A DNA stretch of 32,377 nt, taken from contig JAFGDW010000198.1 in the NCBI GenBank assembly GCA_016931935.1, forward strand, positions 1 to 32,377. The letters are read 5' to 3'. Origin of the DNA: Candidatus Zhuqueibacterota bacterium (GTDB lineage Bacteria; Zhuqueibacterota; Zhuqueibacteria; Thermofontimicrobiales; Thiofontviventaceae). A program made the position numbers and the translations under genes. The notes under the pieces were generated by a model. It was not told the origin of the DNA and searched no databases. It was given only the letters and a program-made list of their open reading frames with translations. Below are positions 24,025-32,365 of the stretch, piece after piece; within the stretch, counting starts at the first letter, position 1, and each line of letters opens with the position of its first letter.

Positions 24025-24568
24025 TTATGATTCGTTTACATATAACCTGGTCCAATTTCTTGGCTGTCTCGGCCACGAAATCCGGGTATTTCGCAACGAC
24101 AAAATTACACTCGATGAAATTGAAAAAATCGCTCCTGAGCATATTGTTATCTCCCCCGGACCGGGTCGTCCGGAAGATGCAGGAATTACGCTGGATGTAA
24201 TTCGTCATTTCGCCCCGAAAATTCCAATCCTGGGTGTTTGTCTCGGTCATCAATCGATCGGGATGGTGTTTGGCGGTAATGTAGTGCTTGCGCCATACAT
24301 CATGCACGGCAAGCATTCTAATATTTTCCATACTGAAAGCGGTATTTTCAAGAATATCACCAATCCGTTTCCTGCTGGGCGTTACCATTCGTTGGTAATT
24401 TCACATAAAAATTTTCCCGATGACTTATCAATTCTGGCTCGGACGGAGGATAACATCATTATGGCAGTGCGCCATAAAACATACCCAACAATCGGGGTGC
24501 AATTTCACCCGGAATCGATTTTAACTGAACAGGGAATGTTAATCTTGGAGAATTTTCTTTATACCTAA
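24005..24568 (+). CDS. trpG: Anthranilate synthase component II (glutamine amidotransferase)
   Basis: The product is 187 aa, a class I glutamine amidotransferase that passes ammonia to TrpE. It shows DNYDSFTYNLVQ at the N-terminus, SPGPGRPEDAG, the nucleophile Cys in GVCLGHQSIG at about residue 79, and the His-Glu pair in QFHPES near 169. It overlaps the trpE end by 20 nt in another frame, so translation is coupled. It may also serve 4-aminobenzoate synthesis as PabA, common when no second copy exists. The trp unit is broken after it by a 552-nt gap holding an inverted-repeat element. Confidence 0.95.
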   Translation: MILMIDNYDSFTYNLVQFLGCLGHEIRVFRNDKITLDEIEKIAPEHIVISPGPGRPEDAGITLDVIRHFAPKIPILGVCLGHQSIGMVFGGNVVLAPYIMHGKHSNIFHTESGIFKNITNPFPAGRYHSLVISHKNFPDDLSILARTEDNIIMAVRHKTYPTIGVQFHPESILTEQGMLILENFLYT

Positions 24569-25120
24569 AATTCTGAAACAAAACTCGAATATCAATATGT
24601 TTGCTTTACAAATTCAGGTTATAAACGTTGCATCACATTTTATTTTGCCGGTGAAGATGCTGTAATTCAAAATGAGCTTTAAGACAACATGAACATGCTG
24701 ATTCAAGCAATTCAATTTAGAAATTCAGGTTATATATAAATTAAAACAGGATTTGGCTGGAAGGTTTGGGGAGAACATCCCCCTAATTTCATCTCGCCCA
24801 AAAACATGCGAGATGAAATATTCCCCCTTCAAAGGCGGTAGTCCAGCTCGCTTTCTTAGCTGGGGGGACGATCTCGTTTCGCCGCTTGCGGCAGCGAAAC
24901 AGGATCAGGGGGATGTGCAAAACCGTAAACTATGCTATTTTCACGACTCCTTCAAACCACAAACCAACTTCTGCAAAAATTACTCATATAATTCAAATAA
25001 CTAAAACTTTGATTACCAAAAGTTTTTAAAAGCACATAGTTAAACGCTAATTGTAAATCACGCAACAAAATAACACTGAAATTCATGCACGAACATTTTA
25101 AATACCAATCAGGAGGCAAC
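24569..25120. other. 552-nt gap inside the trp operon
   Basis: No intact gene lies here. It contains a 14-bp direct repeat (AAATTCAGGTTATA at 24610-24623 and 24721-24734) and the structured inverted-repeat element at 24775-24916. The trpD ribosome-binding site (AGGAGG, 25111-25116) closes it. No clear promoter for trpD was found, so trpD may depend on read-through. Confidence 0.5.
24775..24916. repeat. Structured element with 13-bp terminal inverted repeats
   Basis: The outer arms ACATCCCCCTAAT (24775-24787) and ATCAGGGGGATGT (24904-24916) match with one mismatch. Inside are a 12-bp perfect hairpin (ATTTCATCTCGC 24786-24797 with GCGAGATGAAAT 24808-24819), a stem around AGCT (24841-24869), and GTTTCGC...GCGAAAC (24876-24900). 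It is G/C-richer than its surroundings and looks like a MITE or REP-type insertion; a structured RNA is the alternative. Confidence 0.65.
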
Positions 25121-26134
25121 ATGTCTCATTCACTTATGCTGGATTCTATTACAAGTCGGATTTCATTATCCGAACAACAGGCATATGAACTGATGAGCCA
25201 CATACTTGATGGCCAGGTTGCGCCGGAAATGATTGCCGGCTTATTAACTGCGCTACGTACAAAAGGCGAAACCTTCGATGAAGTTACCGGATTTGTGAAG
25301 GCAATGCGTGATCATGCCGTAAAAATAGAAACGGATAAAGCGGTGGTCGATACCTGCGGCACCGGCGGCGATGGCGCCCACACCTTCAACATTTCAACGA
25401 CTGCTGCATTTATCACAGCCGGAGCTGGTGTTCATGTTGCCAAACATGGCAACCGGGCAGTGTCCAGCAGAAGCGGCAGCGCAGATGTGTTGGAACAATT
25501 AGGCGTAAACATCCAATTGACCACGGAACAGGTGGCTCATACGGTTAATGAAATCGGCATTGGATTCTGTTTTGCGCCATTATACCATCAGTCCATGAAA
25601 TATGCCGCGCCGGTTCGCAAAGCATTGGGCATCCGTACGGTCTTCAATATGTTGGGACCATTATTGAATCCATTTTTGGCCAAACGCCAGGTTATTGGCG
25701 TATTTGCACCGGAAATGACAGAATTCTTCGCGCAAATTCTTCAGCGCCTTGGCAGCGAACATGTGTTCGTTGTTCATGGTGAAGATGGTCTGGATGAAGT
25801 GACTACCTGCGGCGACACTCGTGTGACCGAGCTGCGGGAAGGCAGCATTACTACCCGTGTAATAGTTCCTGAAGATTTTGGTATTGCGAAGGCGCAATCG
25901 TCTGACCTGAAAGGTGGTGACAGCGCTGAAAATGCGAAAATTTTACGAGACATTCTTGATGATAAAAAAAGTCCCAAACGGGATGTTGCTGTATTGAATG
26001 CCGGGCTGGCAATTACCTGCGCCGGTAAAGCAGCCACAATTGAGCAGGGCGTGGAACTTGCAGATATGGCAATATCTTCAGGCGCCGCATTGGCAAAGCT
26101 GGAAGCATTGGTCAAATTTTCGGCGGAGGCCTAA
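25121..26134 (+). CDS. trpD: Anthranilate phosphoribosyltransferase
   Basis: It joins anthranilate to PRPP, the second step of tryptophan synthesis. The product is 337 aa, the usual length. Visible motifs are the PRPP-binding DTCGTGGDGAHTFNIST, then KHGNRAVSSRSGSADVLEQLG, and FAPLYHQSMKYAAPVRKALGIRT with NMLGPLLNP. The start is ATG at 25121 right after AGGAGG; an upstream in-frame ATG (25085) would add 12 unconserved residues. The stop is 3 nt before trpC, so the two are coupled. Confidence 0.96.
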   Translation: MSHSLMLDSITSRISLSEQQAYELMSHILDGQVAPEMIAGLLTALRTKGETFDEVTGFVKAMRDHAVKIETDKAVVDTCGTGGDGAHTFNISTTAAFITAGAGVHVAKHGNRAVSSRSGSADVLEQLGVNIQLTTEQVAHTVNEIGIGFCFAPLYHQSMKYAAPVRKALGIRTVFNMLGPLLNPFLAKRQVIGVFAPEMTEFFAQILQRLGSEHVFVVHGEDGLDEVTTCGDTRVTELREGSITTRVIVPEDFGIAKAQSSDLKGGDSAENAKILRDILDDKKSPKRDVAVLNAGLAITCAGKAATIEQGVELADMAISSGAALAKLEALVKFSAEA

Positions 26135-26137
26135 TCA

Positions 26138-26911
26138 ATGATCCTCGATCGAATTGTTGAAAAAGTACAACATCGGCTGGATGAACAAAAGCGTGCGCTG
26201 CCATTGTCAGAGTTAAAGAAACTTCCGGTGCCGGAAAGAGACCCGTTTTCTTTCAAAAAAGCGATGCAAACTCCGGAGATCAGTATCATCGCTGAAATAA
26301 AGAAAGCCTCGCCATCCGCCGGGATAATCGCGCCGGATTTTGATCCGTTGAGAATCGCGAATGAATATGTAACTGCCCGTGTTTCTGCTATTTCCGTGCT
26401 AACAGAACCGGATTTTTTCCAGGGCTCACTGTGTTTCCTTCGTGATGTACGCAACAAAGTTAAAACGCCACTACTGCGGAAAGATTTTATGATCGATCCG
26501 TATCAATTTTACCATGCACGGCAAGCTGGCGCTGATTGTGTTTTGTTGATTGCCGCAATTCTCGACCCGGCGATGATTACGGATTTTATACAATTGGCAC
26601 GGGAACTCAACATGGATGCATTGGTTGAAATTCATAATAGCGCTGAATTGGAAGTTGTCCTGAAGTTGAATCCGGAAATTATCGGAATCAATAATCGTGA
26701 TTTGAAGACATTTAAAGTAGATCTCAATACCAGCTTCGAACTAAAGCGACTAATTCCATCATGCATTGTAACTGTTAGTGAAAGTGGAATTAAATCCCGT
26801 ACCGATGTAGAAGGGCTGGTAGCCGCCGGATTTGACGCGATGCTGATCGGAGAAACGTTCATGCGGGCAAATGATAAGCCGGGCATGGTGAAAGAATTGC
26901 TTGGAAATTAA
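26138..26911 (+). CDS. trpC: Indole-3-glycerol-phosphate synthase
   Basis: It closes the indole ring: CdRP to indole-3-glycerol phosphate plus CO2. The product is 257 aa, a (beta-alpha)8 barrel. It shows IIAEIKKASPSAG (catalytic Lys), VLTEPDFFQGS, LLRKDFMIDPYQ (catalytic Lys), ALVEIHN, GINNRDLKTF, SESGI and LIGETFMR, in the family order. It is single-domain, not fused to TrpF. It starts 3 nt after trpD. Confidence 0.96.
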   Translation: MILDRIVEKVQHRLDEQKRALPLSELKKLPVPERDPFSFKKAMQTPEISIIAEIKKASPSAGIIAPDFDPLRIANEYVTARVSAISVLTEPDFFQGSLCFLRDVRNKVKTPLLRKDFMIDPYQFYHARQAGADCVLLIAAILDPAMITDFIQLARELNMDALVEIHNSAELEVVLKLNPEIIGINNRDLKTFKVDLNTSFELKRLIPSCIVTVSESGIKSRTDVEGLVAAGFDAMLIGETFMRANDKPGMVKELLGN

Positions 26912-27069
26912 GATTTAACATTGATTAATCATTCAAATTCCCAAACGAGGGATTGTCTATCCTGTTTGTTTCATTGAGATTTTGGATTTGTTATTTATTT
27001 GGTTTTTGTTTATTTGCTTTTTGGAATTTTTTATGCACCTGATCGCTGAAAGCAAAAGGATTTCTGTAA

Positions 27070-27687
27070 ATGTTTATTAAAATCTGCGGGATCACACATA
27101 TCGACGATGCCCGACTGGCCGTTGAACTTGGTGCGAATGCGCTTGGATTTATTTTCGCACCCAGTAAACGACAAGTAACAGCAAAACATGCAGCGGACAT
27201 TATTTCAATGCTTCCAGCACAAGTGGAAAAAGTCGGTGTCTTTGTGGATGAATCGCGTGAACGAATTATCGAAATTGCGGAGACAGCCGGCCTTTCCTGC
27301 CTGCAACTTCATGGCAGCGAAAGTCGGTACTTGTGCACGGAGCTGGGAAAACAATACAAAGTATTAAAATCCGTAAAAATTGATCCATCGGGAACAGTGC
27401 TCTCCCCCACTGATTTTCCCGTATGGAAACTTTTGCTGGATACCCATCTACCCAAACTGGCTGGCGGAACCGGGATGACGTTTCCCTGGGAACGGCTCCA
27501 GGAATTCGATACAGAAAATGTGATCGTCGCCGGTGGTCTGTCTCCCGATAACATCAGCGCACTAATTAACAATTATCAACCGTTTGGCGTGGATGTAAAC
27601 TCCGGTGTCGAAAGCAGTCCGGGCCAAAAAGATCCGGCAAAATTAATTGAGTTGTTTCGTATAATTCGAGCGCAAGATCATCATTGA
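27070..27687 (+). CDS. trpF: Phosphoribosylanthranilate isomerase
   Basis: It isomerises PRA to CdRP, the third step of the pathway. The product is 205 aa. It shows KICGITHIDDARLAVELGANALGFIF at the N-terminus (catalytic Cys in KICG), LQLHGSES, LLDTH followed by GGTGMTFPWE (catalytic Asp and the phosphate loop), and VAGGLSPDN with VDVNSGVESSPGQKD at the end. AAAGGA precedes the ATG. A 158-nt AT-rich gap separates it from trpC, with nothing recognisable in it. Confidence 0.95.
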   Translation: MFIKICGITHIDDARLAVELGANALGFIFAPSKRQVTAKHAADIISMLPAQVEKVGVFVDESRERIIEIAETAGLSCLQLHGSESRYLCTELGKQYKVLKSVKIDPSGTVLSPTDFPVWKLLLDTHLPKLAGGTGMTFPWERLQEFDTENVIVAGGLSPDNISALINNYQPFGVDVNSGVESSPGQKDPAKLIELFRIIRAQDHH

Positions 27688-27709
27688 TTAAGGGAAAATG
27701 ATGATATAT

Positions 27710-27891
27710 GAAAATATAGCCGAAGCAATTAGCTAATTAAAGAAGGTATTCTTTGTGGAATTTCTGCCGGCGGCAAATTGTTGACTGCCCTGCAGCTTGC
27801 CGGGAAATCCGTACCTGGGAAATTACTTATAACGTTGCTTTGCAATTCATGTGAACGATGCATCAGTGCGGAATTGTTTAAGTCGGAATAA
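27710..27891 (+). pseudogene. cysK: Decayed 3' fragment of cysteine synthase (cysK)
   Basis: The frame from 27742 to the stop at 27889-27891 encodes 49 residues. It opens EGILCGISAGG, then TALQLAGK, and ends with GKLLITLLCNSCERC and ISAELF. This follows the C-terminus of O-acetylserine sulfhydrylase (EGIL-GISSGA, ...AL.LA, ...IV.LL.DSGERYLS..LF), with decay of DSGERY to NSCERC. A few more matching codons lie upstream in another frame (ENIAEAIS, then a stop), so there is also a frameshift. The first 230 or so residues, including the PLP lysine, are missing. It sits directly before cysE, its pathway partner. Confidence 0.72.
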
Positions 27892-27905
27892 ATAGTCAAA
27901 GCGTT

Positions 27906-27923
27906 TGCTATAATCCGGATTAT
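27906..27923 (+). promoter_or_regulatory. Extended -10 promoter with palindrome upstream of cysE
   Basis: TGCTATAAT (27906-27914) is a perfect extended -10. A 14-bp perfect palindrome, ATAATCC-GGATTAT (27910-27923), overlaps it and the expected start, so a repressor site is possible. There is no good -35. It would allow cysE-trpBA to be transcribed independently of the attenuator. Confidence 0.4.
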
Positions 27924-28011
27924 TTTTCTATTTAAATGACAAAGAAGCGGTCATATTTAGGCTGAAATGCGTTTGCCAAAAACATTGACTGCGCTTTTGG
28001 AGAAAACAATC

Positions 28012-28665
28012 ATGTTCAAAACAATTATTGAAGATATAAAAGCAGTAAAACGGAACGATCCGGCCGCGAAGAATCTGCTCGAAACATTGTTGTGCCATAC
28101 CCCCTTGCACACAATTATTGGGCATCGGATTATTCACTTTTTGCACGCTTCGCTGCACATACCAATTTTGCCTCGCTGGCTTGCCATGTGGAGCCGATTT
28201 TGGAGCGGAGTGGAAATTCATCCCGGCGCGAAAATTGGTAAAGGATTTTTTATCGATCATGGTACAGGCGTAGTGATCGGGGAAACCGGTGAAATTGGTG
28301 ATAATTGTGTACTATTTCATGGCGTTACATTGGGTGGAACCGGACATTTTAAAGATAAACGTCATCCCACGTTGGAGAATAACGTATTGATTGGTGCGAA
28401 TGCCACGGTGCTTGGACCAGTCAAAGTGGGTGATAATGTTCGCATCGGCGCTGCAACCGTTATCATCAACCGGGATGTACCACCGAATTGTACGGTAGTT
28501 GGCGCACCGGGAATGATTGTAAAACGCAATGGAATTCATACCCGCGAACCGTTACCGATGGCGCATTACAAACATGCTGAGAACGGTGATCCATTGACCG
28601 ATGATAGCAATGGAAGTTCAAATAAATTAGTTGCAGATGAATACGTGAATAAGCAGACAGCATAA
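28012..28665 (+). CDS. cysE: Serine O-acetyltransferase
   Basis: It makes O-acetyl-L-serine from serine and acetyl-CoA for cysteine synthesis. The product is 217 aa, short-form (EpsC-like), with a helical N-terminus (IGHRIIHFLH) and a left-handed beta-helix of hexapeptide repeats. The helix contains GVEIHPGAKIGKGFFIDHGTG, VLFHGVTLGGTG, KRHPTLENNVLIGA and VGAPG. The catalytic His lies in IDHGTG. The start is ATG at 28012 after TTGGAGA; an in-frame ATG at 27967 has no ribosome-binding site. It lies between trpF and trpB. TrpB and CysE both consume serine, which may be why they are kept together; the cysK remnant shows the pair was once cysK-cysE. Confidence 0.93.
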   Translation: MFKTIIEDIKAVKRNDPAAKNLLETLLCHTPLHTIIGHRIIHFLHASLHIPILPRWLAMWSRFWSGVEIHPGAKIGKGFFIDHGTGVVIGETGEIGDNCVLFHGVTLGGTGHFKDKRHPTLENNVLIGANATVLGPVKVGDNVRIGAATVIINRDVPPNCTVVGAPGMIVKRNGIHTREPLPMAHYKHAENGDPLTDDSNGSSNKLVADEYVNKQTA

Positions 28666-28710
28666 TTATATTCAAATAACAAATCAATGTCATAAGTTAC
28701 GTGAATTAGT

Positions 28711-28812
28711 CGTCATTCTGAACATAGCGGCGCAGAGTGAAGAATTTCTGACCACGAAATATTAGGTGGTATAAAACTCTTCTTCAGCAATAAACGCTGA
28801 CTCAGAATGACG
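28711..28812. repeat. Palindromic element with 11-bp perfect terminal inverted repeats
   Basis: CGTCATTCTGA (28711-28721) and TCAGAATGACG (28802-28812) are perfect complements. Inside, GAAGAATTTCTGACCAC is loosely mirrored by GTGGTATAAAACTCTTC, giving a long imperfect hairpin. The GTCATTCTGA...GAAGAAT make-up resembles widespread bacterial intergenic palindromes (MITE/REP-like). It fills the gap between cysE and trpB. Confidence 0.7.
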
Positions 28813-28966
28813 TGCCAACCTTAACTTAATAACAAATAATTATTAGACAGGTAGAATTGGCATACTATTGTTCTGTCTCTATACGTTGGATCGGAATGAT
28901 GAAAACGATGGATGTGTAATATTCGACATTGTGCGATACTACCTAATAATTCATTCAGGAACCACT

Positions 28967-30232
28967 ATGAACCTATTCAACTTTCAACCGGGACACGAAG
29001 GCTATTATGGCGAGTACGGCGGCGCTTATATCCCGGAAATTCTCTGGAGTACGATTGAAGAACTAAAAACAGCACTGAAAAATGCTAAAGCAGATCCGGA
29101 TTTTTGGCAGGAATATATTAGCCTGATGCAATCGTACTCATGTCGCCCGACTCCGATTAGCTATCTCGAAAATTTATCGCGTGAACTCGGCGGCGCACAA
29201 CTCTATGTGAAGCGTGAAGATTTAAACCATACCGGCTCACACAAAGCAAACAATGTCATGGGCCAGGGATTGCTCACCAAACGACTTGGCAAAACCCGTG
29301 TGATTGCTGAAACCGGTGCTGGTCAACACGGCGTGGCAACAGCGACCATGGCCGCTCGATTCGGCTTTGAATGCGTGATTTACATGGGCACCGAAGACGT
29401 TGCCCGCCAACGACCCAATGTCTTCTGGATGGAACAGCTCGGCGCAACGGTTGTGCCGGTGACTGATGGTTCGCAAACATTAAAGGATGCCATTAACGAA
29501 GCGATGCGCGATTGGGTGACCAATTATCCCACTACGCATTATGTGTTAGGTACAGCTTGTGGCACGCATCCGTTCCCGGAAATGGTTGCCTGGTTTCAAT
29601 CGCTTATTGGCACGGAAGCACGGGAGCAAATGCTGTCACAATATGGCAGCATGCCGGACAAAGTGTTTGCCTGTGTCGGCGGCGGATCGAATGCGCTTGG
29701 CTTATTCCAGGGATTCCTTGATGATGAATCTGTGGAACTTGTGGGTGTGGAAGCCGGCGGTAAGGGCCTGGATTCCGGCGCCCATGCGACCCGTCTGACC
29801 AGCCGCGAAGGCTCGGTTGGCGTTGCTCAAGGTTATAAGACCTACTTTTTGCAAAATAATGACGGGCAGATGCTACACACACATTCAATTTCCGCTGGAC
29901 TCGATTATATCGGTGTCAGCCCGATTCTCAGCCATTTGAAGCAGACCGGTCGGATTCGGTTTGAGGCTGCGACCGATAATGAGGTGATTGAAGCACTGAA
30001 ACTGGTGATGAAAAAAGAAGGTTTAATACCCGCGTTAGAAAGCGCGCATGCATTCGCCCGGGCAATTCAGGAAGCACCTGCGCTACCGAAACATACCAAA
30101 TTATTGATCAATCAATCGGGACGTGGCGACAAGGACATTTTTACGGTGGCCGATGCCATCCGCGACGAAAACTGGGAACACTTCATTCAAGGGAAAGCAA
30201 AAGATTATGAATCTCGAAACATATATTCGTAA
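28967..30232 (+). CDS. trpB: Tryptophan synthase beta chain
   Basis: It joins indole and L-serine to give tryptophan, with PLP. The product is 421 aa, slightly longer than many TrpB1. It shows GYYGEYGGAYIPEIL at the N-terminus, the PLP lysine in HTGSHKANN at about residue 94, AETGAGQHGVATA, GTEDVARQRPNVFWMEQLGA, CVGGGSNALG (phosphate loop) and GLDYIGVSP. The start is ATG at 28967, after CAGGA; a long upstream in-frame extension from 28868 is unlike the family. The 3' end overlaps trpA by 26 nt. Its style (YGEYGGAYIPE) is like Bacteroidota-type TrpB. Confidence 0.96.
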   Translation: MNLFNFQPGHEGYYGEYGGAYIPEILWSTIEELKTALKNAKADPDFWQEYISLMQSYSCRPTPISYLENLSRELGGAQLYVKREDLNHTGSHKANNVMGQGLLTKRLGKTRVIAETGAGQHGVATATMAARFGFECVIYMGTEDVARQRPNVFWMEQLGATVVPVTDGSQTLKDAINEAMRDWVTNYPTTHYVLGTACGTHPFPEMVAWFQSLIGTEAREQMLSQYGSMPDKVFACVGGGSNALGLFQGFLDDESVELVGVEAGGKGLDSGAHATRLTSREGSVGVAQGYKTYFLQNNDGQMLHTHSISAGLDYIGVSPILSHLKQTGRIRFEAATDNEVIEALKLVMKKEGLIPALESAHAFARAIQEAPALPKHTKLLINQSGRGDKDIFTVADAIRDENWEHFIQGKAKDYESRNIYS

Positions 30233-30980
30233 CAGGCTCAAGCAAAAACCAATCGGAACAATGACACATGTCATCGCCGGCTACCCGTCGTTCGATGACA
30301 ATCTGACTGCGCTGCGACTTATGAAGAAATATAATGTCGATCTTGTGGAAATCCAGATGCCATTTTCCGAGCCGACCGCTGATGGACCGGTGTTTGTCAA
30401 GGCCAATCAGGAAGCATTGAAAAATGGCATCACCGTTGATCATTATTTTGATTTCATGAAACAGGCGTCGCAAGAATTCGATTTCCCCATATTAATGATG
30501 GGTTATTACAATACCGCATTAAAACTGGGACATAAAAATTTCATTCAACGCTTGAAAAACGCTGGCGGCGCCGGTTTCATTTTACCTGATTTACCTCTGG
30601 AGGAACAGAACGGCTTGTTTGACACGGCAGCATCAAATGAATTAAGCCCAATTCTATTGGTTGCGCCAACCACACCGGATGAACGCTTAAACGCAATTGG
30701 CAAAGCCGCCAACGGATTTGTTTATGTTGTTGCCCGCTCCGGCGTTACTGGCGACCACACAGCCTTTAACAAGCAGTTTGAGACGTATATCCAACGTTGT
30801 CGAAATGCGATTAAATTGCCATTGGCTGTCGGGTTTGGCGTCAGCCAAAAAAAGGATATTGAGTATCTGACTGGGAAAGCCGATATTGCAATTATCGGGA
30901 CGGCGCTGTTGCGTGCATGGGAATATGGCAAGGCTGAGGCATTGGAAGAATTTTTGGATGGATTATTGGGCAATGGCTGA
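30207..30980 (+). CDS. trpA: Tryptophan synthase alpha chain (divergent type)
   Basis: It cleaves indole-3-glycerol phosphate to indole and G3P and channels indole to TrpB. The product is 257 aa. The catalytic residues are kept: Glu48 in VEIQMPFSEPTADGP and the Asp of that ADGP (about residue 59). The surrounding sequence (EIQMPFSEPT instead of ELGVPFSDPL) and HVIAGYPSFDD are divergent from the enterobacterial form. GFILPDLPLEE, VARSGVTGD and VGFGVSQKKDIEYL are recognisable. The start is ATG at 30207 inside trpB (AAGGGAAAG upstream), so the two subunits are translationally coupled. A perfect hairpin overlaps its stop codon. Confidence 0.94.
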   Translation: MNLETYIRNRLKQKPIGTMTHVIAGYPSFDDNLTALRLMKKYNVDLVEIQMPFSEPTADGPVFVKANQEALKNGITVDHYFDFMKQASQEFDFPILMMGYYNTALKLGHKNFIQRLKNAGGAGFILPDLPLEEQNGLFDTAASNELSPILLVAPTTPDERLNAIGKAANGFVYVVARSGVTGDHTAFNKQFETYIQRCRNAIKLPLAVGFGVSQKKDIEYLTGKADIAIIGTALLRAWEYGKAEALEEFLDGLLGNG

Positions 30981-30998
30981 AAGCAATCAGCTTTCAGC
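30976..30998 (+). other. Perfect hairpin at the trpA stop codon
   Basis: GCTGAAAGC (30976-30984), loop AATCA, GCTTTCAGC (30990-30998). No T-run follows, so this is not a classical terminator; it may protect the 3' end or reduce read-through into the DAHP synthase gene. Confidence 0.5.
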
Positions 30999-31093
30999 GA
31001 GTTAATAATGACTTGACATCTTCAAAATTATCATGTGAATTTCACAAGAAACTCAAAGCTTTTTGATATTTAATTTTACTATCCGAGGCAATT

Positions 31094-32104
31094 ATGCTAA
31101 TATTGATGCACTCCCAAAGCACTCCCGAGCAAATTGAAAAAGTCAAAAACCGAATCAGCGCATTAAACTTAACGCCACACGTCATCCCCGGTCAATTACG
31201 CTGTGCAATTGGTATCACGGGAAACAAGGGCGCTATATCACCGGATATATTCAAATCATTGCCCGGTGTGGTACAATGCATCCCGGTAACAAAGCCGTAT
31301 AAGCTGATCAGTCGGGAAGTGCGGCAGGAAGACACCGTGATTGATGTCAATGGCGCCAAAATCGGTGGCCGGGATTTAACAATAATTGCCGGCCCCTGTG
31401 CGGTGGAGAATGAACAGCAAATCATGACCATTGCCGAACAACTTTCGGGCATGGGTGTAAAATTCCTGCGTGGCGGCGCCTTTAAACCGCGTACTTCTCC
31501 CTACTCATTTCAGGGACTTGGCGAAGCCGGCCTGAAATTGCTGGCCAAAGCACGCGATTCATTTGGAATGCGCCTTGTCTCCGAAGTTATCGATGTGGAA
31601 ACTCTCCCGCTGGTTGCGGAATATGTGGATGTCATTCAAATTGGCGCCCGTAACATGTACAATTATAGCTTGCTGAAAAATGTTGGCCAACTAACCAAAC
31701 CGGTGTTGCTGAAACGCGGCCTGTCTGCAACTCTCGAAGAATTTTTAATGGCTGCTGAGTACATCGTTTCACACGGAAATTTCAACGTGATTCTGTGCGA
31801 ACGCGGTATCCGCACGTTTTCTGATTTCTCCCGCAACACACTGGATATGAACGTTGTCCCAACCGTAAAACAGATCAGTCACCTCCCCATCATTGTTGAT
31901 CCCAGCCATGCCAGCGGCGACCGCAAAACCGTCATTCCACTTGCACGTGGCGCTGTTGCTGTTGGAGCGGATGGTGTTATTATCGAAGTTCATCCGGATC
32001 CCGAAAATGCGGTATCGGACGGTCCACAATCGCTCTACCCGATGCAATTCCAGCAATTACTTGGACAGCTAAACGAATTGGGACGATTTCGATTGAGTGA
32101 ATAA
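31094..32104 (+). CDS. aroF: 3-deoxy-7-phosphoheptulonate (DAHP) synthase, type I-beta with N-terminal ferredoxin-like domain
   Basis: It condenses PEP with erythrose-4-phosphate, the entry step to chorismate. The product is 336 aa. Residues 1-70 form the small ferredoxin-like domain that gives allosteric control in the Thermotoga-type enzyme. The barrel follows, with [60 protein letters not shown] and [10 protein letters not shown] (metal His and Asp). GAGG precedes the ATG by 6-7 nt. Placement at the end of the trp cluster ties supply of chorismate to tryptophan demand. Confidence 0.95.
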   Translation: MLILMHSQSTPEQIEKVKNRISALNLTPHVIPGQLRCAIGITGNKGAISPDIFKSLPGVVQCIPVTKPYKLISREVRQEDTVIDVNGAKIGGRDLTIIAGPCAVENEQQIMTIAEQLSGMGVKFLRGGAFKPRTSPYSFQGLGEAGLKLLAKARDSFGMRLVSEVIDVETLPLVAEYVDVIQIGARNMYNYSLLKNVGQLTKPVLLKRGLSATLEEFLMAAEYIVSHGNFNVILCERGIRTFSDFSRNTLDMNVVPTVKQISHLPIIVDPSHASGDRKTVIPLARGAVAVGADGVIIEVHPDPENAVSDGPQSLYPMQFQQLLGQLNELGRFRLSE

Positions 32105-32168
32105 CAGCTAAATTTCTATATTATTTCTTTCGAACTCTTTACAATAAGCAAAGTCAATTAACCTTACG

Positions 32169-32206
32169 ATCATCCGGCATTCTTTATTTCAAGAACGTTG
32201 GATGAT
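32169..32206. other. Hairpin downstream of the DAHP synthase gene
   Basis: ATCATCC (32169-32175) pairs with GGATGAT (32200-32206), and TTCTT with AAGAA inside, separated by a 4-nt internal mismatch. No T-run follows. It may mark the end of the trp unit but is not a convincing intrinsic terminator. Confidence 0.4.
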
Positions 32207-32271
32207 GACACATCGATACTCCTATCCTGAAAGTCCTTCATTAAATTAAATTCATCAAATATGCTTGAAAT

Positions 32272-32365
32272 AAAGTGGTTTTCAGATTTAACCTTCATTC
32301 CCTTCTTTTTGAAGGAAGGCCGAAGGTAAGGGAAGGTTTGAAAATGAAAATCTGAAAACCACTTT
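32272..32365. repeat. Palindromic element with 18-bp perfect terminal inverted repeats
   Basis: AAAGTGGTTTTCAGATTT (32272-32289) and AAATCTGAAAACCACTTT (32348-32365) are exact complements. The inside is again near-palindromic (AACCTTC...CCCTTC against GAAGG...GGGAAGGTT). The whole 94 bp could fold into one long stem. It is a MITE-like or REP-like element, with no coding capacity. Confidence 0.75.

Noticed and set aside
24569..24680. Open frame continuing in phase after the trpG stop
   Set aside because: About 37 codons with no start, no family pattern and a direct repeat in it; read-through of trpG would be needed. Treated as chance.
28868..28966. N-terminal extension of TrpB from an upstream ATG
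   Set aside because: The 33 extra residues are not TrpB-like, whereas the ATG at 28967 matches the usual start and has AGGA ahead.
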